A stretch of 64,000 nucleotides of DNA from Arthrobacter sp. CDRTa11 (GCF_026427775.1 NZ_CP044532.1:4092001-4156000), one strand, 5' to 3'; positions 8,234 through 17,120 are shown, numbered from the stretch's first letter. Notes: generated by a model not told the origin, from the letters alone. Numbers and translations are program-made.

Positions 8234-9343
8234 ATGAGCCCCAGCAACGGCCACGAACTGAGCTGTGCAACCCGCCCCCGGACAGCCCTCGGGGCCCTGC
8301 TGCTGGCCGCCGCGGTGTCCGTCTCCGGCTGCACCGGTTCACCCACTCCCCCCGAACCCAACGAATCGTCCCCCACCGCGCCTCCTGCCGGCACCACGCA
8401 AACCCCCAGGCCAGGCCCCGTCCCTGATAATTCCGCCCCCGCCGCAGCCGGCGACATCCCTCAACTGGTGGAGAACCTGGCGCCATCCGTGGTGACGATC
8501 TTTACCGAGGGCGGACTGGGCAGCGGCGTGGTGTACTCCGAGGACGGCCTCATCCTCACCAACGAACACGTCATCAGGGGTGAAACCACTGTTCAAGTTG
8601 CCTTCGCTGACGGCCAGAGGGTGGAAGGGACGGTGAGGGCAACTGACCCCGTCACTGACCTTGCCCTGGTCCAGGCGAACCGCACCGGGCTCCCCAAGCC
8701 GACCTACCAGGCAACGCTGCCCAAGGTAGGGGAAGGTGCCATTGTGCTGGGCTCCCCGCTGGGCTTCGAGAACACGGCTACCGCCGGGATCATTTCCGGC
8801 CTGCACCGGGCCATCCCCGGCTCCGCCTCCAACAGCCTGTCCCTGGTGGACCTGATCCAGACTGATGCGCCCATCAGCCCCGGCAACTCCGGCGGCGCCG
8901 TGATCAACATGCGCGGCGAGGTGATCGGCATCAGCGAGGCCTACATCCCGCCGCAGGCAGGCGCTGTTTCGCTGGGCTTCGCTATTCCCGCGGCCACCGC
9001 CGTGGAGGTGGCCGAGGAACTGCTGGCGGACGGCACGGCCGAGCATGCCTACCTGGGACTGACACCGGGCGAGCTGACACCGCAGATCGCCGGGCAGTTG
9101 GGGATCGCCGCCGACCGCGGCGTCCTGGCCTTGTCCGTTGACCAGGACGGCCCGGCAGGGAAAGCGGGCATCCGCCCCGGTGACGTCCTGGAATCCATGG
9201 AGTCCGTGGAACTGACCACTCCCGAAAAGCTGCTGTCTGAACTCCGTAACCGCAACCCGGGCGACACTGTTGGGTTCAAGGTGAAACGGGATGACCAGAG
9301 GGTGGACGTCAAGGTGGAACTCACCGAACGGCCGGCGGGCTAA
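8234..9343 (+). CDS. HtrA/DegP-like trypsin-fold protease lipoprotein with PDZ domain
   Basis: 369 residues. A signal peptide ends in a lipobox (VSGC, Cys33), so the protein is anchored outside the membrane. A Pro/Thr/Ser linker leads to a trypsin-fold domain with His112 (LTNEHVI), Asp142 (DPVTDLALV) and Ser219 (SPGNSGGAV), the complete triad of HtrA enzymes. A single PDZ domain follows at about 255-365 (GVLALSVDQDGPAGKAGIRPGDVL). It would degrade or refold misfolded exported proteins. The start is the ATG at 8234, six bases after AAGGAGG; a TTG two codons earlier sits too close. The upstream palindrome at 8142 suggests stress control. Confidence 0.92.
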   Translation: MSPSNGHELSCATRPRTALGALLLAAAVSVSGCTGSPTPPEPNESSPTAPPAGTTQTPRPGPVPDNSAPAAAGDIPQLVENLAPSVVTIFTEGGLGSGVVYSEDGLILTNEHVIRGETTVQVAFADGQRVEGTVRATDPVTDLALVQANRTGLPKPTYQATLPKVGEGAIVLGSPLGFENTATAGIISGLHRAIPGSASNSLSLVDLIQTDAPISPGNSGGAVINMRGEVIGISEAYIPPQAGAVSLGFAIPAATAVEVAEELLADGTAEHAYLGLTPGELTPQIAGQLGIAADRGVLALSVDQDGPAGKAGIRPGDVLESMESVELTTPEKLLSELRNRNPGDTVGFKVKRDDQRVDVKVELTERPAG

Positions 9344-9430
9344 GACTCCCGCACATGAAAGCGAGCCGGGCCCGGACGCACCAACCCGGCGCACCAGAGA
9401 GGCCAGTACACCAGAGAGGAAGGTTACGTC

Positions 9431-9724
9431 ATGACCCACCCAAAGGATGAAGCAGACCAGGGGTTCATCGTCCCCGACCCGTCAACCGTCCGGGAGGACG
9501 TCCCCGGGGACGCAGGCGATGAAGGCAACGTGATCCGCTTCAGCGAAGAGCAGGCGCTGATCGAGGAACAGGCAAAAGGCATCCGCCCGGACACCTACAG
9601 CGTTCCGTCCGGCGGGCCCACCATGGAGGAGGCCCGCGGCAACATGGACCTTTCGGACCAAACCGGGACGGAACCGGCTGACGACAGCAGCGATGACGGA
9701 TTGCACGGAGGCGCCCAAAGCTAA
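9431..9724 (+). CDS. Small acidic hypothetical protein
   Basis: 97 residues (MTHPKDEADQGFIVPDPSTV...), strongly acidic and polar with no membrane segment. It contains VIRFSEEQALIEEQAKGIRPD and a Gly/Asp-rich tail. GAGGAAGG precedes the ATG by 9 nt. It follows the HtrA-like gene by 87 bp on the same strand and may be co-expressed. I recognise no family; its size and composition resemble stress-accumulated disordered proteins. A short GGCGCC inverted repeat (9710-9730) spans its stop codon. Confidence 0.65.
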   Translation: MTHPKDEADQGFIVPDPSTVREDVPGDAGDEGNVIRFSEEQALIEEQAKGIRPDTYSVPSGGPTMEEARGNMDLSDQTGTEPADDSSDDGLHGGAQS

Positions 9725-9778
9725 GGCGCCTACGCGGCTAAGGCACCGGGACCGTCCAAACCTGAGCCGCCGGCGTCG

Positions 9779-10186
9779 TCAGAGCTGGTACTCGGCCTGC
9801 TTACCCAGGGTCTCGTGGATGCACAGGATGTTGTGTTCTGTGTCCATGAACCACGCGCACTTCTCTGAGTCCGTAGTGCAGATGTGGTTCTCCGTCCTGA
9901 GATGGGGCAGATCGTAATCCTGGAACCGGACGCCCTTGGCTTCCATGTCCTGGACTGTCCGCTCGATGTCCTCCACTTCGAAGGTCAGGGCGGTGTGCTC
10001 GGAGTGTTTGCCATCCGAGACCGGCATCAGCTGCAGCATGGGGCCGCCGGGATTGCCGAGCAGTTCGCTGCCATCATCCGTTCTGCCGCGGTGCGGGAGC
10101 CCGAGTTTTTCTGTGTAGAAACTCCGGGCGCGGGCTGGATCATCCACTGGCAGGATGGTTGTGGCTGTGTTCAGGGCTAGGGTCAT
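9779..10186 (-). CDS. VOC-family (glyoxalase-like) protein
   Basis: 135 residues starting MTLALNTATTILPVDDPARARSFYTEKLGL, the usual opening of one vicinal-oxygen-chelate module. Metal-ligand candidates lie in HTALTFEVED and the C-terminal HNILCIHE. AGGAGGT precedes the ATG. The substrate cannot be told: members include glyoxalases, dioxygenases and fosfomycin-type resistance proteins. It converges with the gene at 9431 and lies just after the manganese catalase gene on the same strand, so it could share that promoter. Confidence 0.85.
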   Translation of the reverse strand: MTLALNTATTILPVDDPARARSFYTEKLGLPHRGRTDDGSELLGNPGGPMLQLMPVSDGKHSEHTALTFEVEDIERTVQDMEAKGVRFQDYDLPHLRTENHICTTDSEKCAWFMDTEHNILCIHETLGKQAEYQL

Positions 10187-10252
10187 TTCGCCACCTCCTA
10201 CCAGGAAAATTTTACGCTTGCGGCCAACGGAAAGAACGTGGCAGTTTGCCTG

Positions 10253-11200
10253 CTACTTCGGTTCCTTCGGGTTGTTGGCTTCCGCCAGTTCCGCTTCAGC
10301 CGTTGCCTGGATGAGTGCCAGCAGTTCTGGGTCGAGGCCCGGAGCAAACTCCTCTTTCCGCTCCGGTGACATGGTCATGGGAAAGCCTTCGGGCATTACC
10401 TCGGTGGTCAACTGGGTGCCGTCATTGGAGGGTGACTCACCCCGGAACAACTTTCCGGCCTGGCTGAGATCGTCCGCGCCAAAGGTGTACTGAATGCTTT
10501 GCAGTCCCGTGTCCAGCAGCTTCTTCACTTCGGGGAACTGTTCGGCGCTGGTCTTGGGAATGGGCAGGACCTTGCCCCAGTTCACGCCCAGGCTTTCCAG
10601 CGCCTTGGCAAAGGCATTCTCATGCGCCTGGTCCCGGACGATCAGGTACGCAATTGTGGAACGTGCCGTCTTGTTGTCCGTCATTTCATAGATCCGGCAT
10701 TTCTGCAGGCGTCCGGTGGACTCCAGCATCAGGTTGTAGAGCAGGTCCAGGATAAGGTTGCCGCTGTTGTAGACGTAGGAGCCGCTCCACGGATTGCCTG
10801 CCGCATCCACGGGCAGGGCACCCTGGGCGCCCACAAGATAGTGGTGGATGTTGCTGGTATCGAGCGCGATCTTGAGCGGGGTAGCACCCTTGGCGCCGGG
10901 CTCGTCCACGGGGTCGGTCTTCTTCCCCTGATAGCGCGGGGATCCATCCAAAAGCTGGGAGATGGTGGTGCCGATCAGCTCGACATGGCTGATCTCTTCT
11001 GTTCCAATGCCCTGAAGGAGGTCCTTGTAGGGCTTGGAGGAGGGGTCGCCGCGGAAGTTCATGCTCTGGAAGAGGTACTGCATCATGGTGCGCATTTCGC
11101 CGAATTGGCCCCCCAGCCCTTCCTGGAGGGCGTTCGCGGCGGCCGGGTCCGGCTCGTCGGCGGCAATCTCATTGATCAGAAGCTGGGTATGCAGGTACAT
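10253..11200 (-). CDS. Manganese catalase
   Basis: 315 residues starting MYLHTQLLINEIAADEP, the usual manganese catalase N-terminus. The dimanganese ligands can be placed by family pattern: Glu35 (GGQFGEMRT), Glu69 and His72 (GTEEISHVELI), Glu160 (NLMLEST) and His193 (RDQAHENAF). The enzyme splits hydrogen peroxide without haem in the cytoplasm. The start is ATG 11200 with GAGG 9 nt upstream; an in-frame extension to 11233 lacks support. Upstream lie the palindrome TAAGCATGCTTA (11270-11281) and AAGGGTACTTA (11293-11303), elements shared with other stress genes here. The manganese importer at 33230-35877 may supply its metal. Confidence 0.93.
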   Translation of the reverse strand: MYLHTQLLINEIAADEPDPAAANALQEGLGGQFGEMRTMMQYLFQSMNFRGDPSSKPYKDLLQGIGTEEISHVELIGTTISQLLDGSPRYQGKKTDPVDEPGAKGATPLKIALDTSNIHHYLVGAQGALPVDAAGNPWSGSYVYNSGNLILDLLYNLMLESTGRLQKCRIYEMTDNKTARSTIAYLIVRDQAHENAFAKALESLGVNWGKVLPIPKTSAEQFPEVKKLLDTGLQSIQYTFGADDLSQAGKLFRGESPSNDGTQLTTEVMPEGFPMTMSPERKEEFAPGLDPELLALIQATAEAELAEANNPKEPK

Positions 11201-11269
11201 GGGCCAAATCCTCGTCGCTGGTACTGACACCAAAAAGCCCCGGGCTCAGGTGAATGGATTTGATTACAG

Positions 11270-11303
11270 TAAGCATGCTTAGCATTTATGGCAAGGGTAC
11301 TTA
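11270..11303. promoter_or_regulatory. Paired TAAG-N4-CTTA-type elements upstream of the manganese catalase gene
   Basis: TAAGCATGCTTA (11270-11281) is a perfect 12-bp palindrome, 70 bp from the start codon. AAGGGTACTTA (11293-11303) is centred about 22 bp farther away. AGTAAGCATGCTT recurs exactly upstream of the CsbD gene, and AAGGGTACTTA upstream of the HtrA-like gene. Confidence 0.55.
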
Positions 11304-11333
11304 GTAGTTTTGGTCCCCCCTTAAAATCAAATT

Positions 11334-11385
11334 AGGTAGCAGTAAGTGCCGTTATGAACGCTTATAACGGCACTTACTGCTACCT
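11334..11385. repeat. Long perfect inverted repeat (IR-A)
   Basis: Perfect 22-bp arms (11334-11355 and 11364-11385) around an 8-nt loop. The left arm begins AGGTAGCAGTAAGTGCC. It lies 39 bp past the paaZ stop and also upstream of the manganese catalase gene; both genes are on the minus strand. There is no T-run, so it is not a textbook terminator. Its arm resembles that of the repeat at 35960. Confidence 0.9.
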
Positions 11386-11423
11386 GGTTGGGCTGGGAAG
11401 CCTGCGAGGGCGTCCCTCCGCAG

Positions 11424-13532
11424 TTACTTCTCCACGAGGGTCAGGACGTCGTAGGTAGCCACAATTTCATCGTTCTGGTTGGTCAGCACCGCATCCCAGG
11501 CCACCTCGCCGTACTCGTCGGTCTCACGGGGCGTGATCTTCTTGGCCGTGAGGGTCACGCGGATTGAGTCGCCTGCGGCCACCGGGGTGATGAAGCGCAG
11601 GTTCTCCAGCCCATAGTTGGCCAGGACAGGACCCGGAGCCGGCTCCACGAACAGTCCGGCACCCCAGGCCAGCAGCAGGTAGCCATGGGCAACGATGCCG
11701 GGGAAGAAGGGGTTGGCTTCCGCGGCTTCCTGGTTGGTGTGGGCATAGAAGGTGTCGCCGGTGGAGTTGGCGAAGGCGGTGATGTCCTCCAGCCTGACCT
11801 CGCGCAGGTCCGAGCGGATGGCATCACCGATGTGCAGGGTTTCCAGCGACTTCCGGAACGGGTGCGTCCCCTCCGTCTCCAGGGTGAAGTTGCGGTCAGC
11901 ACCGGCGTGCCAGACGCCCGTGACGGCGGTGAGCATGTTGGGTGAGCCCTGGATCGCGGTGCGCTGCATGTGGTGCATTACCGAGCGGATGCCGCCCAGT
12001 TCCTCGCCGCCGCCTGCCCGGCCGGGGCCGCCGTGGACCAGGTGCGGGACCGGGGAACCGTGGCCTGTGGAGCTGCGGGCGTCCTCACGGTTGAGCATCA
12101 GGACCCGGCCGTGGTGGGCGGCGATGCCCATCACCAGTTCCTGCGCCACCTTAGGATCGTTGGTGCATACAGAGGCCACGAGGGAGCCGCTGCCGCGGGC
12201 GGCGAGGCGGACGGCGTCGGGAATGTCCTTGTACCCAATCACCGACGAAACCGGGCCGAACGCCTCCAGCGAGTGGACTTCTTCCGCCTCGGAGTCCGGC
12301 CAGTTGAGCAGCACCGGTGCCATAAAGGCGCCGCCCTCCACAACCCCGGTATCACCGTTGGCAGTGGTGACCGACGGCGAATCGAGGGTTCCGTACGCAA
12401 GCTCACCGCCGGCGTCGAGCATTGACTGGACGGCGGCACGGACGTCAGCGAGCTGCTCGACGGAGGCGAGGGCGCCCATGGTGACGCCGTCAGCCCGGGG
12501 ATCGCCCAGGACAACGCGTTCGGAGAGTCGCCTGCCGATGGCCGCGGACACCGCGGGAACCAGCTCCTGCGGCACGATGGCGCGGCGGATGGCGGTGCAC
12601 TTCTGCCCCGCTTTGGCCGTCATTTCGGTGACGACGGACTTGACGAATGCGTCGAACTCCGGCGTGCCCTCCACGGCGTCCGGGCCCAGGATGGCGGCGT
12701 TCAAGGAGTCGGTTTCGGAGGTGAAGCGGACGCCGCCCTGCACCACGTTGGGGTGGGATTTCAGGGACAGGGCGGTGGACGCGGAGCCGGTGAAGGCCAC
12801 CAGGTCGCGGTAGTCCAGCACGTCCAGGAGCCCGCGGACCGAGCCGGAAATGAGCTGCAGCGCGCCCTTGGGCAGGATGTTGGATTCGACGATCGCCTTG
12901 ACCACTGCGGCAGCCACGTATCCGGTGGGGGTGGCGGGTTTGACGATGGTGGGCACGCCGGCGATGAAAGCAGGCGCGAACTTCTCGAGCATGCCCCAGA
13001 CCGGGAAGTTGAAGGCGTTGATCTGCACGGCCACGCCCGGGATGCGCGTGTAGATGTGCTCGCCGGCGAAGGAGCCGTCCTTGGACAGCACCTCCAGCGG
13101 CCCGTCCACCACCACCTGCGAGTTGGGCAGTTCACGCCGGCCCTTGGATCCGAAGGTGAACAGGACGCCGATGCCGCCGTCGATATCGATCAGGTTGTCC
13201 ACCTTGGTGGCACCGGTCTGGGCCGAGAAGGCGTAGAAGTGCTCGCGCCGGGCATGAAGATACTGCGCCAGTTCCTTGAGCTTGAGGGCGCGCTGGTGGA
13301 AGGTGAGCTGGCCCAGTTCCGCCTGGCCGATGGTGCGGCCGTATTCGACGACGGCGGCCAGGTCCAGGCCGTCCGTGCTGACCTTGGCCAGGATTTCGCC
13401 CGTGCTTGCATCACGCACGGGGACAGCGTTGGCCGTGGAGCCGGCGTCGGGCGTCCACCAGGCATCCTGCACAAAACTGGGGACTGTCTCTACGGTGTCG
13501 ACTGTGGCTTCGGCTGTGGCGGTGGTGGTCAT
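11424..13532 (-). CDS. paaZ: Bifunctional PaaZ: oxepin-CoA hydrolase / semialdehyde dehydrogenase
   Basis: 702 residues. The N-terminal aldehyde dehydrogenase domain (about 1-530) has INAFNFPVWG, Glu273 (TSETDSLN) and the catalytic Cys312 (GQKCTAIRR). The C-terminal MaoC-like hot-dog domain (about 545-702) has the Asp/His dyad in STGDTFYAH and the segment FFPGIVAHGYLLLAWGAGL. In the phenylacetate pathway it opens oxepin-CoA and oxidises the resulting semialdehyde. ATG 13532 was chosen over a 35-residue extension because the protein begins there in homologues and the extension runs through the operator at 13580. It is divergent from the thioesterase gene at 13676. Confidence 0.95.
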   Translation of the reverse strand: MTTTATAEATVDTVETVPSFVQDAWWTPDAGSTANAVPVRDASTGEILAKVSTDGLDLAAVVEYGRTIGQAELGQLTFHQRALKLKELAQYLHARREHFYAFSAQTGATKVDNLIDIDGGIGVLFTFGSKGRRELPNSQVVVDGPLEVLSKDGSFAGEHIYTRIPGVAVQINAFNFPVWGMLEKFAPAFIAGVPTIVKPATPTGYVAAAVVKAIVESNILPKGALQLISGSVRGLLDVLDYRDLVAFTGSASTALSLKSHPNVVQGGVRFTSETDSLNAAILGPDAVEGTPEFDAFVKSVVTEMTAKAGQKCTAIRRAIVPQELVPAVSAAIGRRLSERVVLGDPRADGVTMGALASVEQLADVRAAVQSMLDAGGELAYGTLDSPSVTTANGDTGVVEGGAFMAPVLLNWPDSEAEEVHSLEAFGPVSSVIGYKDIPDAVRLAARGSGSLVASVCTNDPKVAQELVMGIAAHHGRVLMLNREDARSSTGHGSPVPHLVHGGPGRAGGGEELGGIRSVMHHMQRTAIQGSPNMLTAVTGVWHAGADRNFTLETEGTHPFRKSLETLHIGDAIRSDLREVRLEDITAFANSTGDTFYAHTNQEAAEANPFFPGIVAHGYLLLAWGAGLFVEPAPGPVLANYGLENLRFITPVAAGDSIRVTLTAKKITPRETDEYGEVAWDAVLTNQNDEIVATYDVLTLVEK

Positions 13533-13579
13533 CGTTGACGGGTCCTTCCGGAACGGGGGCAAACAAAGGCGGTCAGGTA

Positions 13580-13601
13580 TTACTGACCGTCCGTTCGGTA
13601 A
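13580..13601. promoter_or_regulatory. PaaR-like operator between paaZ and the divergent thioesterase gene
   Basis: The best-conserved site of the set: GACCGTCCGTTCGGTAA at its right part, with TTACT at its left edge. It carries the ACCG-NN-CG-NN-CGGT arrangement that I recall for Corynebacterium glutamicum PaaR. It could control both genes. Confidence 0.7.
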
Positions 13602-13675
13602 TATGACTACAGTACATGAATGTACCGTGCTGCACACTAGGAGTTCAGCTATTCCCGCCGCCCGAAGGAGAGCTC

Positions 13676-14119
13676 ATGACCGCCGAGCCCACAGACACCG
13701 CCCCCACCCAGAATCCTGCCGACGCCGACTTGTGGAAGATCACCCTCGGCGAGCTGGACGAGAAAATGGGCGTCAAGATCGTGGAGGAATCCATCCAGCG
13801 TGTAGTGGCCACCATGCCCGTGGAGGGCAACAGGCAGTCCTTCGGGCTGCTGCATGGGGGTGCGTCCCTGGCTGTGGGAGAGGCCGTGGGCTCCTGGGCT
13901 GCCGTCATCCACGCGGGCACGCTGGGCAAGACAGCCGTGGGGGTGGACGTTTCCGCAACCCATCATCGGTCCGCGAGGGAAGGCACGATCACCATCACGG
14001 CCACACCCATCTATCTGGGCGGCACCCTCACTACCCACGAGGTCCTGATTACCAACGACGCCGGCGAGCGGCTCTGCACGCTGCGCATCACCAACCTGCT
14101 CCTCGACCGGAAGGTCTAG
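13676..14119 (+). CDS. Hot-dog acyl-CoA thioesterase (PaaI/MenI-like)
   Basis: 147 residues with one hot-dog fold. FGLLHGGASLAVGEAVGSWA places His60, the GG pair and the catalytic Glu69 as in the YdiI/MenI branch rather than the Asp-type PaaI at 5528. AAGGAG lies 5 nt before ATG 13676, much better than the upstream in-frame ATG at 13616. Two roles fit: hydrolysis of aromatic-CoA dead ends in phenylacetate catabolism (it shares the operator with paaZ), or 1,4-dihydroxy-2-naphthoyl-CoA hydrolysis in menaquinone synthesis (menB, menE and menA are about 28 kb away). I favour the first from context, without certainty. Confidence 0.85.
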   Translation: MTAEPTDTAPTQNPADADLWKITLGELDEKMGVKIVEESIQRVVATMPVEGNRQSFGLLHGGASLAVGEAVGSWAAVIHAGTLGKTAVGVDVSATHHRSAREGTITITATPIYLGGTLTTHEVLITNDAGERLCTLRITNLLLDRKV

Positions 14120-14134
14120 GCCGGAAGGTCTAAG
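14107..14134. repeat. 14-bp tandem duplication over a stop codon
   Basis: CCGGAAGGTCTAGG (14107-14120) is followed at once by CCGGAAGGTCTAAG (14121-14134). The first copy contains the stop codon of the thioesterase gene. Confidence 0.8.
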
Positions 14135-14213
14135 CCGGACCTGCCCTTTTAACCGGCGATGCTCTATCAGATACGGTCCCCAAAGTGGGGCTGAAGCGAC
14201 TCGAAGTGATAGC

Positions 14214-16361
14214 TCAACGGGTGGTGGTGGGGTGCTGCTTCTTTCGCCGCAGGCCGAGGACAAGGAAAAGGCTGCCGACGGCGATGGCACCGGCCGCGAG
14301 GCTTGCTGCTGTGCTGATTCCGTCCGCTCCGGTAGCAGCCAGGTTTGCGTATCCCCCGACGGCGGTGCGGCCACCTGCGGGAAGAACGAGATCGTTGAGG
14401 GTTGGAGACGCCGATGCACTGGGCTGGGCCGGACCTGGTGGCGGCGCGGGGACAGCGGCAGGTGGAGGTGCGGCCGGCGCGGAGGCAGCGGCCGGTGGCG
14501 GTGGTGCTGGTACCAGTGGTGGGGCTGGTGTGGGAGCCGCGAACTCAAAGCTGCTGGCTCCCGAGGCGCTGAAGCCGTTCGTTGTCTCGGCAGTGAATCT
14601 CAAGGGGCCGGCCGTTTCAGGTGCGGTGAACGTCCAGTGTCCGGCCCCGTCCAGCGGGACGTCGAAGGGGGCCTGGCCCGGGAGGGCGATCCTGACAAAA
14701 GACCCCGCTGCGACGGCGGATGCGGGCGCCGCGGGTACCTGCCCCGTCACTGTCTGGCCGGGTTGCACCGTTCCGCCGGGTGCAGGGGAAACCACCAGCG
14801 GCTTGTTGAGGAAAAGTTCCAGCTGATACCCGGGAAGCACGGCAAGGGCGTCATCCAGGGTGGCAGCGACGGCAAAGTTCTGGACGTTGCCGAACTCGTC
14901 CGGGACGTCCCCGGCGCTGTGGGTGCCCACGGCGTAGTTGCCGCTGACCCAGGGTCCGCCGGAGTCGCCGCCGCTGGATTGGACCTCAAAAGAGAGGAAT
15001 CCGTTGAAGGCCCGAAGGTCGGTGGGGTCTGCTGCGAATTCCGGCCCGGGCACCACATAGATGCCCACTTCGTCGATGGTTCCGCAGGACCAGGCCGATG
15101 ATCGTCCCGATCGGCAGACCGGCTGGCCTTCCACAGGCGCCGCCTTGCCGATGATTTTTACATCCGGTCCGGGTTCGGAAGAATCACCCCACGTGCTGGC
15201 GGCAGGCGCGGGGTCCAGGCCAGGGCGGATGGACTCAATCACGGCAATGTCGGTTCCCACATTCCCTGGGTTTTCCGGATCCGCAGGGTTGCCGTTAGTC
15301 CCGGTGATGGCGCTGTTGCCGGGACCGCCAAACTGATTGAATCCGAAGGTCCCCAGCAGGCCGATGGGGTTCGCCTGATATTCCAGGGTTGCTTTACCTA
15401 CGGAGCCGTCGTCCGAGCAGTGCCCGGCCGTAAGGACCGCTGGAAGGCCGGCGGGGTCGAAGGCCGAAAACCCGGTGGAGCATATCTGCCCGTTGTCCGC
15501 GAAGTAACCTTGGCCGCCCAGGACGTCGGCGTCCTCGGGAGCCAGCTTCGCACCGGCGTCGAGCTCCACGTTCGCATACTTGGCCACGAATGCCTCGGCG
15601 GACATCTTCGTCCCGTCGGAGGCAGCAGGTCTCTTGGTGGCCGGTGATTCCTGCCCGGCAGATTCGGAGGCGGTAACTCCCCCGGTGCGGATGACAAACC
15701 TGCCGCGCGAGTAGGCAACAGCCTGGAGGTCCTCCGGCCCCACCTCCCGAACATAAGCCTGGAACAGTTGCTGGGTGCTGGCGGCAAGCTCACTCCCGCG
15801 GACAGGAGCGGCTGTTTCGCTCTCACGGGAAGCGGCAGTCTGGTTTGCGGCGGCCTGATTTGCGGTGGCCGGCTCCCCTGCTCCAGGCTTCTCGAGCACC
15901 AGGCCAGGGATGCTTCCGGACAGCCCGGCCACCTTTGCTTCCAGCTCGGGGCCTTGGCCTGTAACCAGGATCTGGCCCGCCTGCAGCCGGATTGCAACGT
16001 ACCCGGGCACGTCCCGGAGAGCGGAAGCCGCCTCGGCCGCCTGCTTGCCCAACTCACCGGCAGCGTTGAACTGCTCGGGCGTGAGGCCGAGGTCGCGCAG
16101 AGCAGCCTCTGCGAGGCCTGATTCGCTGATTCCTGTGCCCGACGCCGTCGGGCTCTCCGTCCCGGCCGAAGCCGAAGCTGCCGGGACAGTGTCGGGCGGC
16201 AAAGTGGTGGCGACGGCGGGCACCGCCCCGAACGCCGCAGCCACAGAGAAGCCTGCCACCCCTCCCCAGGCAAGAGTGCGCCGCAGGACAAGCATCCGCA
16301 TCAACCCGCTCTGCGCTCCGTTCGGCCTACTCATAGGCACAGCTTTCGCCGCACCCTTCAC
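14214..16361 (-). CDS. Sortase-anchored trypsin-like (S1) serine protease
   Basis: 715 residues if the GTG at 16361 is used (4-bp overlap with the phosphatase stop); an ATG at 16334 is the alternative. A signal peptide (LRRTLAWGGVAGFSVAAAFG) is followed by a propeptide-like Ala/Glu-rich region. The S1E-like protease domain has His314 (LTAGHCSDD), Asp371 (GTDIAVIES) and Ser467 (SSGGDSGGPW), with likely disulfides Cys294-Cys315 and Cys416-Cys426 as in streptogrisins. An Ig-like domain and a Pro/Ala/Ser-rich wall-spanning stretch come next. The end is LAATG (674-678), a hydrophobic helix and RRKK, a sorting signal of the LAxTG class. The protein should therefore be covalently attached to the cell wall. 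Confidence 0.9.
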   Translation of the reverse strand: MKGAAKAVPMSRPNGAQSGLMRMLVLRRTLAWGGVAGFSVAAAFGAVPAVATTLPPDTVPAASASAGTESPTASGTGISESGLAEAALRDLGLTPEQFNAAGELGKQAAEAASALRDVPGYVAIRLQAGQILVTGQGPELEAKVAGLSGSIPGLVLEKPGAGEPATANQAAANQTAASRESETAAPVRGSELAASTQQLFQAYVREVGPEDLQAVAYSRGRFVIRTGGVTASESAGQESPATKRPAASDGTKMSAEAFVAKYANVELDAGAKLAPEDADVLGGQGYFADNGQICSTGFSAFDPAGLPAVLTAGHCSDDGSVGKATLEYQANPIGLLGTFGFNQFGGPGNSAITGTNGNPADPENPGNVGTDIAVIESIRPGLDPAPAASTWGDSSEPGPDVKIIGKAAPVEGQPVCRSGRSSAWSCGTIDEVGIYVVPGPEFAADPTDLRAFNGFLSFEVQSSGGDSGGPWVSGNYAVGTHSAGDVPDEFGNVQNFAVAATLDDALAVLPGYQLELFLNKPLVVSPAPGGTVQPGQTVTGQVPAAPASAVAAGSFVRIALPGQAPFDVPLDGAGHWTFTAPETAGPLRFTAETTNGFSASGASSFEFAAPTPAPPLVPAPPPPAAASAPAAPPPAAVPAPPPGPAQPSASASPTLNDLVLPAGGRTAVGGYANLAATGADGISTAASLAAGAIAVGSLFLVLGLRRKKQHPTTTR

Positions 16362-17077
16362 AGCGCCACCCTGCTGCCCAGCACAGACAGGACCGCGGCC
16401 AGTTCAGCCGGTGTCAGGCCGTGCCGGAGCAGGAACGATCGCGTGCCAAGGGTGCGCACAAAGTCCACAACCGTCCGGCCGCGCTCGGTGAGTATCGGCG
16501 CCAGCTCGGCCTCCTCGATATAACGCTCCCTGTCATGCGGCGGCCCGTGCGTGCGGTAGCGCTCATTGATGCCCCGCGCAGCCTGCTGGTAGCCGGCGGC
16601 GATCTGCTGGTCCGTGTCCCCGGCCAGATCCTGCAGCATGGCCGCCACCATGCCGCTGCGGTCCCGCCCGGCAGCACAGTGGATCACCACACCGCCGGTA
16701 GGCAGGGACTCGGCAATGGCGCGGAAGATCGCCACAAACTTTTCCGGGTAGAGGCGGACGTTGTGAAGGTAGTGCGCAGGATCCTTGATGTAGGGTCCGC
16801 AGACTGAGGTCAGGCGCGGATCGTCCGGTTCTTCAGTGGGAGTGGACACCACGGCGACTCCGGACCAGGCCGTCTCAACTAGCACGGGGTCGGTGTCCCG
16901 GCGGCGCGCTTCATGGGAGTTCCGGAGGTCAATGACCGTGCGGACGCCGTCGTCGTAGGCCTGCCGCCAGCCCGCCTCCGTGAGCCATTCGCGGCGGCCC
17001 ATCCGGTAGACGCTGCCGGCTACGTGCCAGGCATTGACGGCGCCGTCCCAGTCCACCGCCCCGCCAGGTTTCTCCAT
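16358..17077 (-). CDS. Tyrosine/serine protein phosphatase family protein
   Basis: 239 residues from ATG 17077. The signature HCAAGRDRSG gives the HCxxGxxR phosphatase loop with Cys134 and Arg140. The general-acid region lies in STPTEEPDD, and VRTVIDLRNSHE is typical of the Tyr_phosphatase_2 group, which acts on phosphotyrosine/serine or phosphoinositides. There is no strong ribosome-binding site; TTAGCT six bases before the ATG would suit leaderless transcription. The gene overlaps the downstream protease by 4 bp, so the two are one transcript, an unusual pairing. Two direct repeats at 17121-17153 lie in its upstream region. Confidence 0.85.
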   Translation of the reverse strand: MEKPGGAVDWDGAVNAWHVAGSVYRMGRREWLTEAGWRQAYDDGVRTVIDLRNSHEARRRDTDPVLVETAWSGVAVVSTPTEEPDDPRLTSVCGPYIKDPAHYLHNVRLYPEKFVAIFRAIAESLPTGGVVIHCAAGRDRSGMVAAMLQDLAGDTDQQIAAGYQQAARGINERYRTHGPPHDRERYIEEAELAPILTERGRTVVDFVRTLGTRSFLLRHGLTPAELAAVLSVLGSRVAL

Positions 17078-17120
17078 CCGGACAGCTAACCACAAGCCCG
17101 CAGAGCCCGCACATCCGAAG

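Noticed and set aside
11334..11385. Perfect hairpin considered as a rho-independent terminator of paaZ
   Set aside because: No T-run on either strand and related sequence at 35960 lies between divergent starts; kept as a repeat family instead.
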